From the NCBI GenBank assembly GCA_021770065.1, contig JAETRR010000028.1, positions 1 to 64,000 on the forward strand: 64,000 bases of DNA, given 5' to 3'. The notes beneath the pieces were generated by a model that searched no databases, was not told where the DNA came from, and saw only the letters and a program-made list of their open reading frames with translations. The position numbers were made by a program, and so were the translations under genes. Below, piece after piece: positions 55,407-64,000 of the stretch (position 1 is its first letter; every line of letters starts with the position of its first letter). Source of the DNA: Lachnoclostridium sp. Lineage in GTDB: Bacteria; Bacillota; Clostridia; Lachnospirales; Lachnospiraceae.

Positions 55407-55778
55407 ATGAATGCAAACGGTTATCAGCAGTACAAAACTCAGTCTGTCAACACGATGACGGCCAGTGAGATGCTTCTTCTCCTGTTTGATGAGCTGGTAA
55501 AGAGGCTCACCAGGGCGGATTTGGCGCTGGAAGTAAAGGATGAGAAATTGTTTGAGCAGTCCGTAACCCGTTCCAGAGAGATAGTACTGTATTTGAAGGC
55601 AACTCTGAACAGGAAGTATGCCATCAGCAGAGAGTTAAGCGTTATGTATGATTTCTTCATTTATGAGCTGGCCCGCATCAGCGCAGGCAGGAACCCCAAG
55701 GTGATTGCGGAGCTTAAGGAACTGGTAGAGGAGCTTCGAGAAGCTTTCCGGGAAGCCAGCAGGACGCTGAACAATTGA
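55407..55778 (+). CDS. fliS: flagellar export chaperone FliS
   Basis: A 123-residue four-helix chaperone that keeps flagellin unpolymerised before export. The N-terminus NGYQQYKTQSVNTMTASEMLLLLFDELVKRL is diagnostic. ATG 55407 or the preceding GTG 55404 is the start. It directly follows fliD, the usual order. Confidence 0.93.
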   Translation: MNANGYQQYKTQSVNTMTASEMLLLLFDELVKRLTRADLALEVKDEKLFEQSVTRSREIVLYLKATLNRKYAISRELSVMYDFFIYELARISAGRNPKVIAELKELVEELREAFREASRTLNN

Positions 55779-55790
55779 GAGGACAAAAAT

Positions 55791-56195
55791 ATGGCGGAAC
55801 AGGAATTGTGGACGGAGATTCTTAAGCAGATGCACGGACGCTATGGGGCGGTAAATGAAGTATTCCGCCTGACAAAGGAGATTGCAGATGCCCTGTCAAG
55901 GGATGACCGGGTGGCGGCTCAGATGCTTCTGGGGATGCGCCAGGGGGAGATTGAGCATCTCTCGGAGAGCGAAGAAAAGATTTATTTACTTCTTCAATGC
56001 GTGGATCAGCAGGAGCGGGCAGATATCCTGGCTTTCCTTAAGGGCGAACGGGAAGCTTCAAAGGAAGCCTCTTTTGAGGAAAAGAAGATCGGGGAGATAG
56101 GGAATAATATCAGGAGAAATCTGGAGAAGATCGTGGAGCTGGATCGGGTGGTCAGTGTGAAGCTGGCCGGGAAAGATTCATTCTATCAGAAATAA
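55791..56195 (+). CDS. FliT/FlgN-like flagellar chaperone candidate
   Basis: A 134-residue, mostly helical protein 12 nt after fliS. It is rich in Glu/Lys with a LLGMRQGEIEHLSESEEKIY segment. Small helical proteins in this position are usually FliT- or FlgN-like chaperones for FliD or hook proteins. The sequence alone does not settle the family. It ends at a terminator. Confidence 0.6.
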   Translation: MAEQELWTEILKQMHGRYGAVNEVFRLTKEIADALSRDDRVAAQMLLGMRQGEIEHLSESEEKIYLLLQCVDQQERADILAFLKGEREASKEASFEEKKIGEIGNNIRRNLEKIVELDRVVSVKLAGKDSFYQK

Positions 56196-56210
56196 CCGGA
56201 TTTCCCCGAA

Positions 56211-56248
56211 AAGAAAGGACGAATTTGAAATTTGTCCTTTCTTTTTTT
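56211..56248 (+). terminator. terminator of the fliD-fliS operon
   Basis: GAAAGGACGAATT pairs with AATTTGTCCTTTC (one wobble), followed by a run of seven T. Confidence 0.88.
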
Positions 56249-56313
56249 GCGGGCGTGTTGTAGAATTTAAGCAGAGAAAGCCTGCCGGGTGAAGGAAAGA
56301 ATGAGGGAGTGTT

Positions 56314-57066
56314 ATGGCTCAGATCGTGTTTGATCATGTGACGAAAATTTTCGAGCCGGATGATTTGGTGCTGGAGGAGATCTCTTTTCGGGTTGAAAAG
56401 GGCGAATTTGTGTTTCTGATTGGGAAAAGCGGCGTGGGGAAGTCCAGTATTCTGAAACTTTTGAGCAGGCAGGAGGAAGCGAGCCGGGGAAAGATTTTTG
56501 TGGACGAACAGGACATCAGTCTTTTGAAGAGGAGAGAGCTGCCTTATTTTCGAAGAAAATTCGGGATTATGCAGACAGACATGAGATGCCTGCGTGATCG
56601 GAATGTATATGATAATCTTTTTCTGGTTATGCGTTCCTGCGGCTTTTCAAGAAGAGAGAGTAAGAGACGGATTGCGGAGGCGCTGGGACGGGTGGGGATG
56701 GCCCATAAAGTGAATGCTTTTCCGCAGGAACTGTCTGTGGGGGAGGAGGCAAGAGTTCTTCTCGCAAGGGCTTTGGTGACCGGACCGGAGATCCTTCTGG
56801 CGGATGAGCCTACAGCGAATCTGGATCCGGATGCGTCCTGGGATATGATGAATCTGATCAACGATGTGAACCATCAGGGAATTACGGTGATTGTCAGCAG
56901 CCATTCGGTGGAGCTGGTTAATATCATGCGCAAACGTGTCCTGACACTGGTGGAGGGGATGCTTGTTTCCGATGAAAAAAATGCCGGCTACAGTTCTAAG
57001 GCCCTGGATATTTTTGAGGAACGGCGGATTCGGCAGCTTCGGGTAGAAAAGTCAGAAAAAAATTAA
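56314..57066 (+). CDS. FtsE-like ABC ATPase without an adjacent FtsX
   Basis: A 250-residue ABC cassette. Walker A is LIGKSGVGKSSILKLL, the Q-loop IMQTDMRCLRDRNVYDN resembles the FtsE pattern, and Walker B is ILLADEPTANLDP. The signature reads LSVGEEARV in place of LSGGEQQRV. The C-terminal tail (about 220-250) is unusual and basic. FtsE normally works with membrane FtsX to control cell-wall hydrolases, but no permease gene lies beside it. It sits alone between flagellar genes; it may use an FtsX encoded elsewhere. Confidence 0.8.
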   Translation: MAQIVFDHVTKIFEPDDLVLEEISFRVEKGEFVFLIGKSGVGKSSILKLLSRQEEASRGKIFVDEQDISLLKRRELPYFRRKFGIMQTDMRCLRDRNVYDNLFLVMRSCGFSRRESKRRIAEALGRVGMAHKVNAFPQELSVGEEARVLLARALVTGPEILLADEPTANLDPDASWDMMNLINDVNHQGITVIVSSHSVELVNIMRKRVLTLVEGMLVSDEKNAGYSSKALDIFEERRIRQLRVEKSEKN

Positions 57067-57104
57067 ATTTTTTTATTGTTTTTCGTTATTTATCTTACTA
57101 AAGA

Positions 57105-57117
57105 ACCGATATATAAT
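57105..57117 (+). promoter_or_regulatory. possible promoter upstream of the FliD-like gene
   Basis: ACCGATAT (57105-57112) matches seven of eight sigma-28 -10 bases, but a TAAA-like -35 at 15 bp is absent. TATAAT (57112-57117) could be a sigma-A -10. Either could drive the gene at 57241. The rest of 57067-57240 is A+T-rich with no gene. Confidence 0.4.
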
Positions 57118-57240
57118 ATAAGAGAAACCAGCGTACTACTATGTCCATTCTCAAAGGAGCAGTTTTGTACACTGGCGCTTGGTATCTTTAAAATGAATCA
57201 GCAGTGCTTTTAAAGATAGATTCGAAAGGGGGCAAAGGAT

Positions 57241-58542
57241 ATGGCAGTCGGCAGGATTGGTTCATCTATGAGTTATATGAACTACACATCCTCCATCAAT
57301 CAGCTTCGGCTGCAGCAGGCGCTGAACAATTATCATTCAAACCGTCAGGCTGTGTCTCCGGTGCAGCGTGTGAACCGGACCTACAAGGATTCCAGTCTGA
57401 ACTTTTTGAAGAACTACAATACCAGGATGACGGATCTGATGCAGTCGGCAAATACACTGCGGGGCTCGAATTCTTCCGGTGTGATGAACACCATGAAGCT
57501 TGGCAGCTCCGACAACAGCGTATTGACGGCAAGCGAACGCTTTGGTATCCGTTCCGGGCAGAAGATGTCTGTCAATGTAACACAGGTGGCAAAAGCCCAG
57601 ATGAATCAGAGTGCGGGAGTAAATGCAAATGCAAAGGCTTCCTCCGGTCTGAATTTCAGCATCCGGTCTAAGAGTGCTTCCGGCGGAGTGTCCAATCTGT
57701 TTGTTCAGGTGGATGCCCGTAAGAAGAACGGAAGCCTGCGGACGAACCAGGAGATGCTGGAAGAAGCGGCCGGCCAGATCAACCGGGCTAAAAGCGGTGT
57801 GCAGGCGAATGTTGTGGTGAAGGATGGAGAGGCCTCTCTTCAGATCACGGGGACGAAGACCGGGGAGGGCAACACCTTTCAGGTAACGGGAGACACGGGA
57901 ATTGCGAAGGGCTTGAGCGAAACGGCACAGGCCGCCCGGAATGCAGAATACACCGTGACCGAGAACGGAGTGAGCCGCAATTATATCTCCTCCACCAATG
58001 AGATTTCCCTGGGAATGGGAAGCGTACAGGCTGTTCTTAAAAAAGAGGGGAAAGCGGATATTGAGCCGCAGGCGGACAATGAACGTATTGTATCGGCCGT
58101 GGAGGAAATGGTAAATAATTACAACAAAGCCGTGGAATTTCTGGGAAGCAATACCGGAAAAGGAACGGAGATTAACCGTCAGCTCCGGAACATGGTGAGG
58201 AGCCTCGGATCCGAACAGTCTCTTGAGATGGCCGGAATTACAGCGAACAAAGACGGTACCCTTTCCTTTGATAAGGAAAAGCTGACAGAGAATATGGAGA
58301 AGGATCCGGATCTGGTACGGGATGTGATTTCCGGACGGAACGGAATTGCCCAGGCGGCTTTTGACAGAGGAAGTGCCGGACTTCGGGCTGACTCTGCCGG
58401 GCTGGTACAGAACAGTATACAGCGGGCGGAGAGCAGTCAGGCTGTAGACGGTTATCATTTTATGAATACGTTTTCGAAATCAGGCGCTTATAATCTGAGC
58501 AATTATATGGCCCTCGGGCTGATGATGGATTATTTCGTATAA
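57241..58542 (+). CDS. FliD-like protein lacking the FliD N-terminal domain
   Basis: A 433-residue protein. It lacks the GLASGLD-type FliD_N segment; the N-terminus begins with MAVGRIGSSMSYMNYTSSIN. The middle and end resemble FliD central and C-terminal regions: QTDEEQ-like features are missing, but NVTQVAKAQMNQSAG, ERIVSAVEEMVNNYNKAVEFL and MAGITANKDGTLSFDKEKL align with FliD patterns. It also lacks the final coiled coil. It may be an alternative cap, a filament-associated protein or an adhesin (inference). GGGGGCAAAGG precedes the start. A 155-residue overlapping frame at 57204 is a shadow. Confidence 0.65.
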   Translation: MAVGRIGSSMSYMNYTSSINQLRLQQALNNYHSNRQAVSPVQRVNRTYKDSSLNFLKNYNTRMTDLMQSANTLRGSNSSGVMNTMKLGSSDNSVLTASERFGIRSGQKMSVNVTQVAKAQMNQSAGVNANAKASSGLNFSIRSKSASGGVSNLFVQVDARKKNGSLRTNQEMLEEAAGQINRAKSGVQANVVVKDGEASLQITGTKTGEGNTFQVTGDTGIAKGLSETAQAARNAEYTVTENGVSRNYISSTNEISLGMGSVQAVLKKEGKADIEPQADNERIVSAVEEMVNNYNKAVEFLGSNTGKGTEINRQLRNMVRSLGSEQSLEMAGITANKDGTLSFDKEKLTENMEKDPDLVRDVISGRNGIAQAAFDRGSAGLRADSAGLVQNSIQRAESSQAVDGYHFMNTFSKSGAYNLSNYMALGLMMDYFV

Positions 58543-58547
58543 AAGAA

Positions 58548-58577
58548 AAGGGCCGGTAAAGGCGGCCCTTCTTCTTG
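58548..58577 (+). terminator. hairpin terminator after the FliD-like gene
   Basis: AAGGGCCG (58548-58555) pairs with CGGCCCTT (58563-58570), followed by CTTCTTG. Confidence 0.65.
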
Positions 58578-58673
58578 TGCCGTGAGAGGAGATTCGGGCG
58601 GCACAGGGGGAACGCCCGGGAAAGATAAGTCTTTGCGGGTAAATTCTTTAATAAGAAGAAAGAGGTTCCTTTG

Positions 58674-59897
58674 ATGAACGTAATGCAGCAAGAGCGCCGA
58701 TATCTGCTTTTGCTGGTATCGGCAGTCATGAATCAAAAGAAGGTTCCTGTCATGTCAGGCAGTCTGATGCCATGGAGGACTATTTACAGGCTTGCGGATA
58801 CCAATCAGGTGGCAAATCTGTGCTGGCTGGGCATACTGGGATTGAGTTCAGAGATAGGCAAGGACGTCAAAGACCTGTTCTATGAGAGCTATCAGAGGGA
58901 GCTGAAAAATGTTTCCGGTTATCAAAGTGCGGAGGAGGTACTGATCTGGCAGCTTGAGCGCAGACAGATTCATTTTCTGATACTGGAGGGTGTGGAGTTA
59001 AGGGCTCTGTACCCGCAGAAGGAAATGCGGAGGATGGATCACATCCGTATTTTGGTTTCAAAGGGGGATCTGCCCCGTATTGAAACCATCATGCGTAGCA
59101 TGGACTATGAGCCCCAGGAGAACCGGGAGGATGATAGCGTTTTATACTATAAAATACCAGGCATCTACGTCAGATTCTATGATAAAATCAAATTTGTCAA
59201 TCAGAAGCTGGAGCGGTATTTTGATTCGCCGGTGCGCATGTATTCCAAAAAAAGAGGTTATCGCTATCTCCGGTGCTTTGACAAGGAGGAAGCCTATCTC
59301 TATATGGCAGGCAAGGCGGCCAATGACTATGCCCTCGGAAGGGCGACGGTGCGGACGGTATTGGATTTCTGGCTGTATGAAAAGGCACACAAGGAAGAAT
59401 TGAACTGGCCGTATGTGGACAAAGTCCTCAAGAGATATAAGATTCTGGAATTTTCGGAACGGCTCTTAAAGCTTGGAGACATCTGGTTTCAAAACGATAT
59501 CAGTGACGAGATGGATATCTACAATGCGATGGAAGCTTATATCCTCTCCAGGGGAGAGCAGGGCAGACAGCTGAGTGGAAAAATTCTTCCGCTGCTGCAG
59601 GATGTGGCAGATTTTTATAAAAGAGACCGGCAGAGAGAATGGATGAACCGGGAAAAGGAAGCTTTGTTTCCTCCCAGAGACTATATGGCAGGCATGTTTC
59701 CGGTTCTGAAAAAATTTCCGTGGCTGTACACGTTTTGCTGCCTGCTCCGGTTGTGGAGAATCTGGTTTTCCAAGGTGAAGCAGTTTTTTGCAGAAAAGCG
59801 GGAGCGGTTAAAGGAAAAGTTCAGACGGGTGAAAAGCCCCGAGCAGGAATTGCCGGGTTCACAGGAAGAAAATGAAAATAATATAAGAATGGAGTAA
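58674..59897 (+). CDS. nucleotidyltransferase-fold protein (NTP_transf_5-like) without catalytic motif
   Basis: A 407-residue protein. ATG 58674 follows GAAAGAGG; a TTG at 58671 is adjacent. It resembles the uncharacterised nucleotidyltransferase family that usually reads LLKG...LYP...RpMgDIDLLV. Here the segment is LILEGVELRALYPQKEMRRMDHIRILV: the Lys is Glu and the DxD is replaced by His-x-Arg, so catalysis is unlikely. The C-terminus (about 345-407) has a hydrophobic stretch and a basic coiled tail. It is 3 nt from the downstream chemoreceptor gene, so probably co-transcribed. A role in surface modification or motility is inference. Confidence 0.65.
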   Translation: MNVMQQERRYLLLLVSAVMNQKKVPVMSGSLMPWRTIYRLADTNQVANLCWLGILGLSSEIGKDVKDLFYESYQRELKNVSGYQSAEEVLIWQLERRQIHFLILEGVELRALYPQKEMRRMDHIRILVSKGDLPRIETIMRSMDYEPQENREDDSVLYYKIPGIYVRFYDKIKFVNQKLERYFDSPVRMYSKKRGYRYLRCFDKEEAYLYMAGKAANDYALGRATVRTVLDFWLYEKAHKEELNWPYVDKVLKRYKILEFSERLLKLGDIWFQNDISDEMDIYNAMEAYILSRGEQGRQLSGKILPLLQDVADFYKRDRQREWMNREKEALFPPRDYMAGMFPVLKKFPWLYTFCCLLRLWRIWFSKVKQFFAEKRERLKEKFRRVKSPEQELPGSQEENENNIRME

Positions 59898-59900
59898 GAG

Positions 59901-61571
59901 ATGAAAAATTTAAAGATTTCACAAAAGCTGATAGTTTCTTTTGGAACGATTCTGCTGATCAGTATTATTCTGGTGGTGCTCTCAATTACAGCTCTGCGCG
60001 CAATCGGAGATAAGTCCCATCAGATGTATGAGGGTCCCTTTGTGGCGGCTACAGAAGGCATGAGTGTTGCCGAGAAAATGTACAATGTATGGGGAAGTCT
60101 GAATGCGGCTCTGGTAGAGGAGGATCTTGCCAAATATGCGGATCGCATCAATGCAAGTGCAACGGAAGTAGTTGCGGGCCTGAATACTCTCCAGGAGATT
60201 GCAGGTTTTTCCGACGGTTCCATAAAGAAGCTTCTGGATGAGAGCAGTGAAGCCCAGGCTCTTATCGGGGAGATTTTAGGGCTCATGGAGGAAGGAAAAT
60301 GGGATGAAGCCAGGGTGCTTCTTACAGGAGATTTTTCCAAGATTTTTGCCGACAGCTCTGCGGCAGCAGAGGCCATTTATAAAGAAGCAAATGTGTCAGC
60401 CGAGGATATGAACGGGTCAGTCAACCGGACAACCAACAATGCATCTCTGTTTCTTTTGGGGCTGCTGATTCTGGCGGTTCTCATTGCAGTTGGAATTATG
60501 GCTGTCCTGATTAAGGGACTGACACGGCCTATCTATGAGCTGGAGGAGACGGCTAAGGCCATTTCTACCGGTAATATTAATAATACCATTACTTATGAAT
60601 CCAGGGATGAGCTCGGCACCCTGGCTGACAGCTTCCGGAAGACATGTGCGTGCCTTTCCGCCGTAATTCAGGATCTTTCTTATTTGATGAATGAGATGGC
60701 AAAGGGTAATTTTGATATTCGTACCAAAGCGGAGAATTTTTATGTGGGTGATTTTCAGCCTATTTTGTTATCCATTCGTGAAATGAACAGGAATCTGAGC
60801 AGCACGCTGCTTCGGATTGATGAAGCCAGCGATCAGGTGGCAAGCGGATCGGATCAGGTATCCAGCGGAGCCCAGGGGCTTTCCCAGGGCGCCACAGAGC
60901 AGGCGAGTGCCGTGGAACAGCTTGCGGCATCTATCAATGACATTTCCGATCAGGTAAAGCAGACTTCAGAGAATGCCAAGAAGGCAAGCGAGCAGGTGGA
61001 GAATGCAGGAGCGGATCTTCAGGTTTCCAACCAGAAGATGGAGGAGATGATCGCGGCCATGTCCGAGATCAGCGACCGTTCCGGCGAGATCGGCAAGATT
61101 ATCAAGACCATCGAGGATATTGCATTCCAGACGAATATTCTGGCGCTGAATGCAGCGGTAGAAGCAGCAAGGGCAGGAAGCGCCGGCAAAGGCTTTGCGG
61201 TTGTGGCGGATGAGGTGCGGAACCTGGCTTCCAAGAGTGCGGAGGCGGCACAGAATACGACTCACCTCATTGAGGGCTCCATGCAGGCGGTGGACAACGG
61301 AACAAAAATTGCGGGCAGTACGGCGGAAGCGCTCCTTTCTACAGTAGAAAGTACCAGGAATGCGGTAGAGCTGGTGGGAAAAATTACCCGGGCGGCAGAA
61401 AACCAGGCCAATTCCATACAGGAGATCACCCAGGGAATGGATCAGATATCCAGTGTGGTTCAGACCAATTCCGCAACGGCCCAGGAGAGTGCGGCGGCCA
61501 GCGAGGAGCTGTCCAGCCAGTCCCAGATGCTCAAGGAGCTTACAAGCCGCTTTACTCTGAGAAGGGATTAA
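59901..61571 (+). CDS. methyl-accepting chemotaxis protein 1
   Basis: A 556-residue chemoreceptor. TM1 (about 10-30), an outer four-helix-bundle-like sensor (about 35-185), TM2 (about 188-212), HAMP (about 215-265), and a signalling domain with tip [20 protein letters not shown] and [14 protein letters not shown]. It ends in FTLRRD without a CheR pentapeptide. The ligand is unknown. It is followed within 100 bp by a close paralogue. Confidence 0.93.
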   Translation: MKNLKISQKLIVSFGTILLISIILVVLSITALRAIGDKSHQMYEGPFVAATEGMSVAEKMYNVWGSLNAALVEEDLAKYADRINASATEVVAGLNTLQEIAGFSDGSIKKLLDESSEAQALIGEILGLMEEGKWDEARVLLTGDFSKIFADSSAAAEAIYKEANVSAEDMNGSVNRTTNNASLFLLGLLILAVLIAVGIMAVLIKGLTRPIYELEETAKAISTGNINNTITYESRDELGTLADSFRKTCACLSAVIQDLSYLMNEMAKGNFDIRTKAENFYVGDFQPILLSIREMNRNLSSTLLRIDEASDQVASGSDQVSSGAQGLSQGATEQASAVEQLAASINDISDQVKQTSENAKKASEQVENAGADLQVSNQKMEEMIAAMSEISDRSGEIGKIIKTIEDIAFQTNILALNAAVEAARAGSAGKGFAVVADEVRNLASKSAEAAQNTTHLIEGSMQAVDNGTKIAGSTAEALLSTVESTRNAVELVGKITRAAENQANSIQEITQGMDQISSVVQTNSATAQESAAASEELSSQSQMLKELTSRFTLRRD

Positions 61572-61590
61572 AAAATTTCTTTGTTTTCTG

Positions 61591-61619
61591 TGGACAAAGG
61601 GACAAATTCGCAGTATGAT
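61591..61619 (+). promoter_or_regulatory. promoter of chemoreceptor gene 2
   Basis: TGGACA (61591-61596), a 17-bp spacer and TATGAT (61614-61619), 52 bp before the start. No sigma-28 -10 octamer is seen here. Confidence 0.6.
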
Positions 61620-61670
61620 ATAAAAGAGTATTTTATACTGAACAATAAAGAGGAAAAGAAGGGGAAAGAC

Positions 61671-63527
61671 ATGTTAAACAACTTGAAAATCAGAAGCAGA
61701 TTATTGGTCAGCTATGCCATTATTTTGGTTTTGACAGTTATTATTTCGGTAACGGCGATTGCAAAGCTCAATGCGGCGAATCAGAATCTGCATGACTTCT
61801 CAAACGGAGCCATGACTGCCAGAAGCTATGTCCGCAACAGCCGGATGAGCACCAACACGGCGGCCCGGTATCTGCGTGATATGGCCATTTCCAAGGACAG
61901 TGCAACCGTGGAGGCAAATGCAAGGCGCGTGGAGGAGCAGATTTCAATTATCCGTACCAATCTAGATGCGTTGAAGGCGATGAATATTCTGGATGCGAAT
62001 GAGGTCAGTACATATGTTTCTCTGATGGATGAGTGGATTGCCATCGGCCAAAGAGTGGAGGAAAGCTTAAGAGCCGAGGCAGCTGCCGGCAATACCACCA
62101 CTACCGGAATGACAGAGTCCGAGCGGATTCTGGTGGAGGAATGTACACCGAAACTGGATGCGGTCGTTGCCCAGGCTGTCGTCCTGGATGAGGCCACGGC
62201 GGTACTTCAGAATGAAACATTGGATGAGAGTGTAAAATCTACCAATCAGAATATGATTATTGTTGTCGTTTTGTTAGCCGTGGCTGTTATTTTTGCTTTC
62301 TTTATCTGCTTTAAGGTGACAGCTTCCATCGTAAAGCCTGTTGGAGAGGTAGAGAATGCAGCCAAGAACCTGTCCAAGGGTCTGATTAAGAATGACCTGA
62401 CCTATACAGGCAAGGATGAGATTGGTGTTCTGGTGGAAAGCTTTAAGGTAACCTTTAAAGCTCTGGATGCGATGATCTCGGATTTGAACCGTCTGATGGC
62501 TGAGATGGCAAAGGGCAACTTTAATGTCCGTACGGCTGCAGAAGAATATTATGTAGGTGATTTTGCTCCGCTTTTGGCTTCTATCCGCAAGATGAATCTC
62601 AATCTGAGTACAACCTTAAGCCGTATCAATGAGGCTTCCGATCAGGTGGCAAGCGGATCGGATCAGGTATCCAGCGGAGCCCAGGCGCTTTCCCAGGGAG
62701 CTACCGAGCAGGCCAGCTCCATTGAGCAGCTTGCGGCATCTATCAATGAGATTTCTCAGAAGGTAGTACAGACGGCACAGAACGCCAAGATTGCCAGCGA
62801 GCAGGTGGGTAAGGCAGGCGAAGAGCTGACGGTTTCCAACCAGAGAATGCAGGATATGATTGCGGCTATGTCCGAGATCAGCCAGAGTTCCAACGAGATT
62901 AGCAAGATTATTAAGACAATTGAGGATATCGCATTCCAGACCAATATTCTGGCTTTGAATGCAGCTGTTGAGGCAGCGCGTGCAGGAAGTGCAGGCAAGG
63001 GCTTCGCTGTAGTGGCAGATGAAGTGCGGAATCTGGCTTCCAAGAGTGCGGAGGCCGCTAAGAATACGACAGCCCTCATTGAGGAATCCATCCATGCGGT
63101 GGAGAATGGTACGAAGATTGCAGACAGCACCGCCAATGCGCTTGTACAGACCGTGGAGAGTACCAAGGTTGCGGTTGATGTAGTGGATAAGATTACACAG
63201 GCGGCTACAGAGCAGTCCAATGCGATCCAGGAGGTAACCCAGGGTATCGACCAGATCTCCAGCGTGGTACAGACCAACTCCGCTACGGCAGAGGAGAGTG
63301 CGGCGGCCAGCGAGGAGCTGTCCAGCCAGGCAGAGATGCTGAAGAGCCAGGTAAGACGCTTCAAGCTTCGTTCCGATGCTTCTTCTGCGGCGCCTGTTGT
63401 CTACGAGGAGGAGCCGGCAGCACCTATGGATATGGATTATGATCCGGAGCCGGCAGCTCCTGCAGCTTCTTCCAGCCATGAAAGTTATAGTTCTTACTAT
63501 GCGGGAGATAACAACAGTAAATATTAA
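61671..63527 (+). CDS. methyl-accepting chemotaxis protein 2
   Basis: A 618-residue chemoreceptor. ATG 61671 follows AAGAAGGGG; the open frame extends 30 codons upstream but has no site. It has the same layout as the preceding receptor: TM1 (about 11-31), helical sensor, TM2 (about 188-210), HAMP, and the same signalling tip. An added C-terminal tail of about 50 residues is rich in Pro/Ala/Glu and Ser/Tyr and ends in NNSKY; such linkers often carry a terminal tether for CheR/CheB, though no NWETF-type pentapeptide is present. Confidence 0.93.
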   Translation: MLNNLKIRSRLLVSYAIILVLTVIISVTAIAKLNAANQNLHDFSNGAMTARSYVRNSRMSTNTAARYLRDMAISKDSATVEANARRVEEQISIIRTNLDALKAMNILDANEVSTYVSLMDEWIAIGQRVEESLRAEAAAGNTTTTGMTESERILVEECTPKLDAVVAQAVVLDEATAVLQNETLDESVKSTNQNMIIVVVLLAVAVIFAFFICFKVTASIVKPVGEVENAAKNLSKGLIKNDLTYTGKDEIGVLVESFKVTFKALDAMISDLNRLMAEMAKGNFNVRTAAEEYYVGDFAPLLASIRKMNLNLSTTLSRINEASDQVASGSDQVSSGAQALSQGATEQASSIEQLAASINEISQKVVQTAQNAKIASEQVGKAGEELTVSNQRMQDMIAAMSEISQSSNEISKIIKTIEDIAFQTNILALNAAVEAARAGSAGKGFAVVADEVRNLASKSAEAAKNTTALIEESIHAVENGTKIADSTANALVQTVESTKVAVDVVDKITQAATEQSNAIQEVTQGIDQISSVVQTNSATAEESAAASEELSSQAEMLKSQVRRFKLRSDASSAAPVVYEEEPAAPMDMDYDPEPAAPAASSSHESYSSYYAGDNNSKY

Positions 63528-63551
63528 AACAGAAATATATTCGTCAATCGG

Positions 63552-63597
63552 GAGCCGCTGCTTTGTGGGAACATACACATGAAGCAGCGGCTTCTTT
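63552..63597 (+). terminator. terminator after chemoreceptor gene 2
   Basis: GAGCCGCTGCTT (63552-63563) pairs with AAGCAGCGGCTT (63582-63593), with one wobble, followed by CTTTG. Confidence 0.75.
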
Positions 63598-63631
63598 GTG
63601 ATCTGGTACGGTTATGAGGAAGGGAGCTTTG

Positions 63632-63639
63632 GCCGATAA
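63632..63639 (+). promoter_or_regulatory. possible sigma-28 -10 box upstream of the last ORF
   Basis: GCCGATAA is a perfect -10 octamer, 85 bp before the ORF at 63724. The -35 position (TATG, 15 bp upstream) matches only in part. Confidence 0.4.
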
Positions 63640-63723
63640 TTTTTATAGAGAACTTTATGCGCATTTCCAAACAGGAGACTGCTGTTCAGTGTTTTGAGCC
63701 GGACTTCTGGAGATTTTTCTGAT

Positions 63724-64000
63724 ATGAGGCGAAGGGATATGGAGAAAATAAGTAACAGAAAGAACGGAGAGGCCCAGATTCTTCCGGCGCTTGACGGAGC
63801 GGAGAGCAGAGCGGCAAAAAAAATGATGGAACTGGAAGCCGGCCGGGTATTGGTTGCACAGGCAGCGAAGCAGGCGGAGGAAACCAGAGAGAGGCTGGAA
63901 GAGGAACATCTGGAGCAGAGGGAAAAGGGACAGGAGAGAGAACAGCGAGATACCCCGGAACTTTCCGAACAGAGCAGATGGTTCGGCACCACGGGGAAGC
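63724..64000 (+). CDS. open coiled-coil ORF running off the window
   Basis: From ATG 63724 the frame stays open to the window end (92 codons, partial). GGAG lies 11 nt upstream. The product is highly charged, with Glu/Arg/Gln heptads (QAAKQAEETRERLEEEH), so it is coiled-coil or disordered. The family is not recognisable from this part. Its position after chemoreceptors and a sigma-28-like box suggests a motility link (inference). The stretch 63598-63723 holds no other supported gene. Confidence 0.55.
   Translation, partial: MRRRDMEKISNRKNGEAQILPALDGAESRAAKKMMELEAGRVLVAQAAKQAEETRERLEEEHLEQREKGQEREQRDTPELSEQSRWFGTTGK

Noticed and set aside
57337-58458. 373-codon minus-strand frame and a 155-codon plus-strand frame in the FliD-like gene
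   Set aside because: Both are shadows; the frame at 57241 has the ribosome binding site, flagellar-type composition and a terminator at its end.
63614-63697. 27-codon ORF before the last gene
   Set aside because: It has no convincing ribosome binding site and no recognisable features, and it overlaps the promoter-like box.

Overview
The window looks like a chromosomal segment from a motile, Gram-positive member of the Clostridia, most likely family Lachnospiraceae. This rests on the gene set and order: comM/dprA/topA/codY, a CIRCE-controlled groESL, the dnaG-rpoD-trmK-nif3 cluster, strong AGGAGG ribosome binding sites, sigma-28-type promoters, and families typical of that group (DUF4349, DUF5662, ThrRS-like nucleoside kinase, Gram-positive Tad-like pilus genes). 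I see no rRNA, tRNA, CRISPR array or complete insertion sequence.

Layout. (1) 1-9831: the distal part of a Tad-like (type IVb) pilus locus: Flp-like pilin, prepilin peptidase, WG-repeat protein, three pseudopilin-like proteins and a TadZ-like ATPase, followed by an FHA protein and a PP2C phosphatase. A large hybrid histidine kinase converges on it (9834-12377). (2) 12616-22478: housekeeping block comM-dprA-topA-codY-groES-groEL-guaB. (3) 22605-25777: a YbjQ-like protein, then an ECF-like sigma factor, its probable membrane anti-sigma and a DUF4349 lipoprotein. (4) 26000-34372: a sugar ABC transporter (binding protein, double ATPase, permease), then a second binding protein, a NarL-type two-component system and a third binding protein, which together look like a transporter with its own sensing module. 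(5) 34638-45258: a degenerate GlgX-like protein, DUF5662, a dGTPase-like protein, dnaG, rpoD, trmK, nif3, a nucleoside kinase and an HD protein. (6) 45462-50143: a sucrose module (LacI-type regulator, GH32 hydrolase, PTS IIBCA) with two matching operators. (7) 50249-52709 (minus strand): a small alarmone synthetase, a ComFB-domain protein and a ParA-like protein with no Walker A motif. (8) 52923-64000: fliD, fliS, a FliT/FlgN-like gene, an FtsE-like ATPase, a second FliD-like protein, a nucleotidyltransferase-fold protein without catalytic residues, two chemoreceptors and an open coiled-coil ORF.

The most unusual content is between and inside the genes. A dispersed hairpin element, in two sequence subfamilies that keep the same stems by compensatory changes, occurs four times and always ends 12-14 nt before a start codon, next to the Shine-Dalgarno. 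A second element of three short hairpins forms the codY leader and reappears at the end of a response-regulator gene. A 213-bp palindrome separates codY from groES. Three proteins look like catalytically dead or altered members of enzyme families: a GlgX-like protein without its catalytic Asp residues, a ParA with the P-loop cleanly missing, and a nucleotidyltransferase without its DxD. All family assignments were made by reading motifs; no database search was run.
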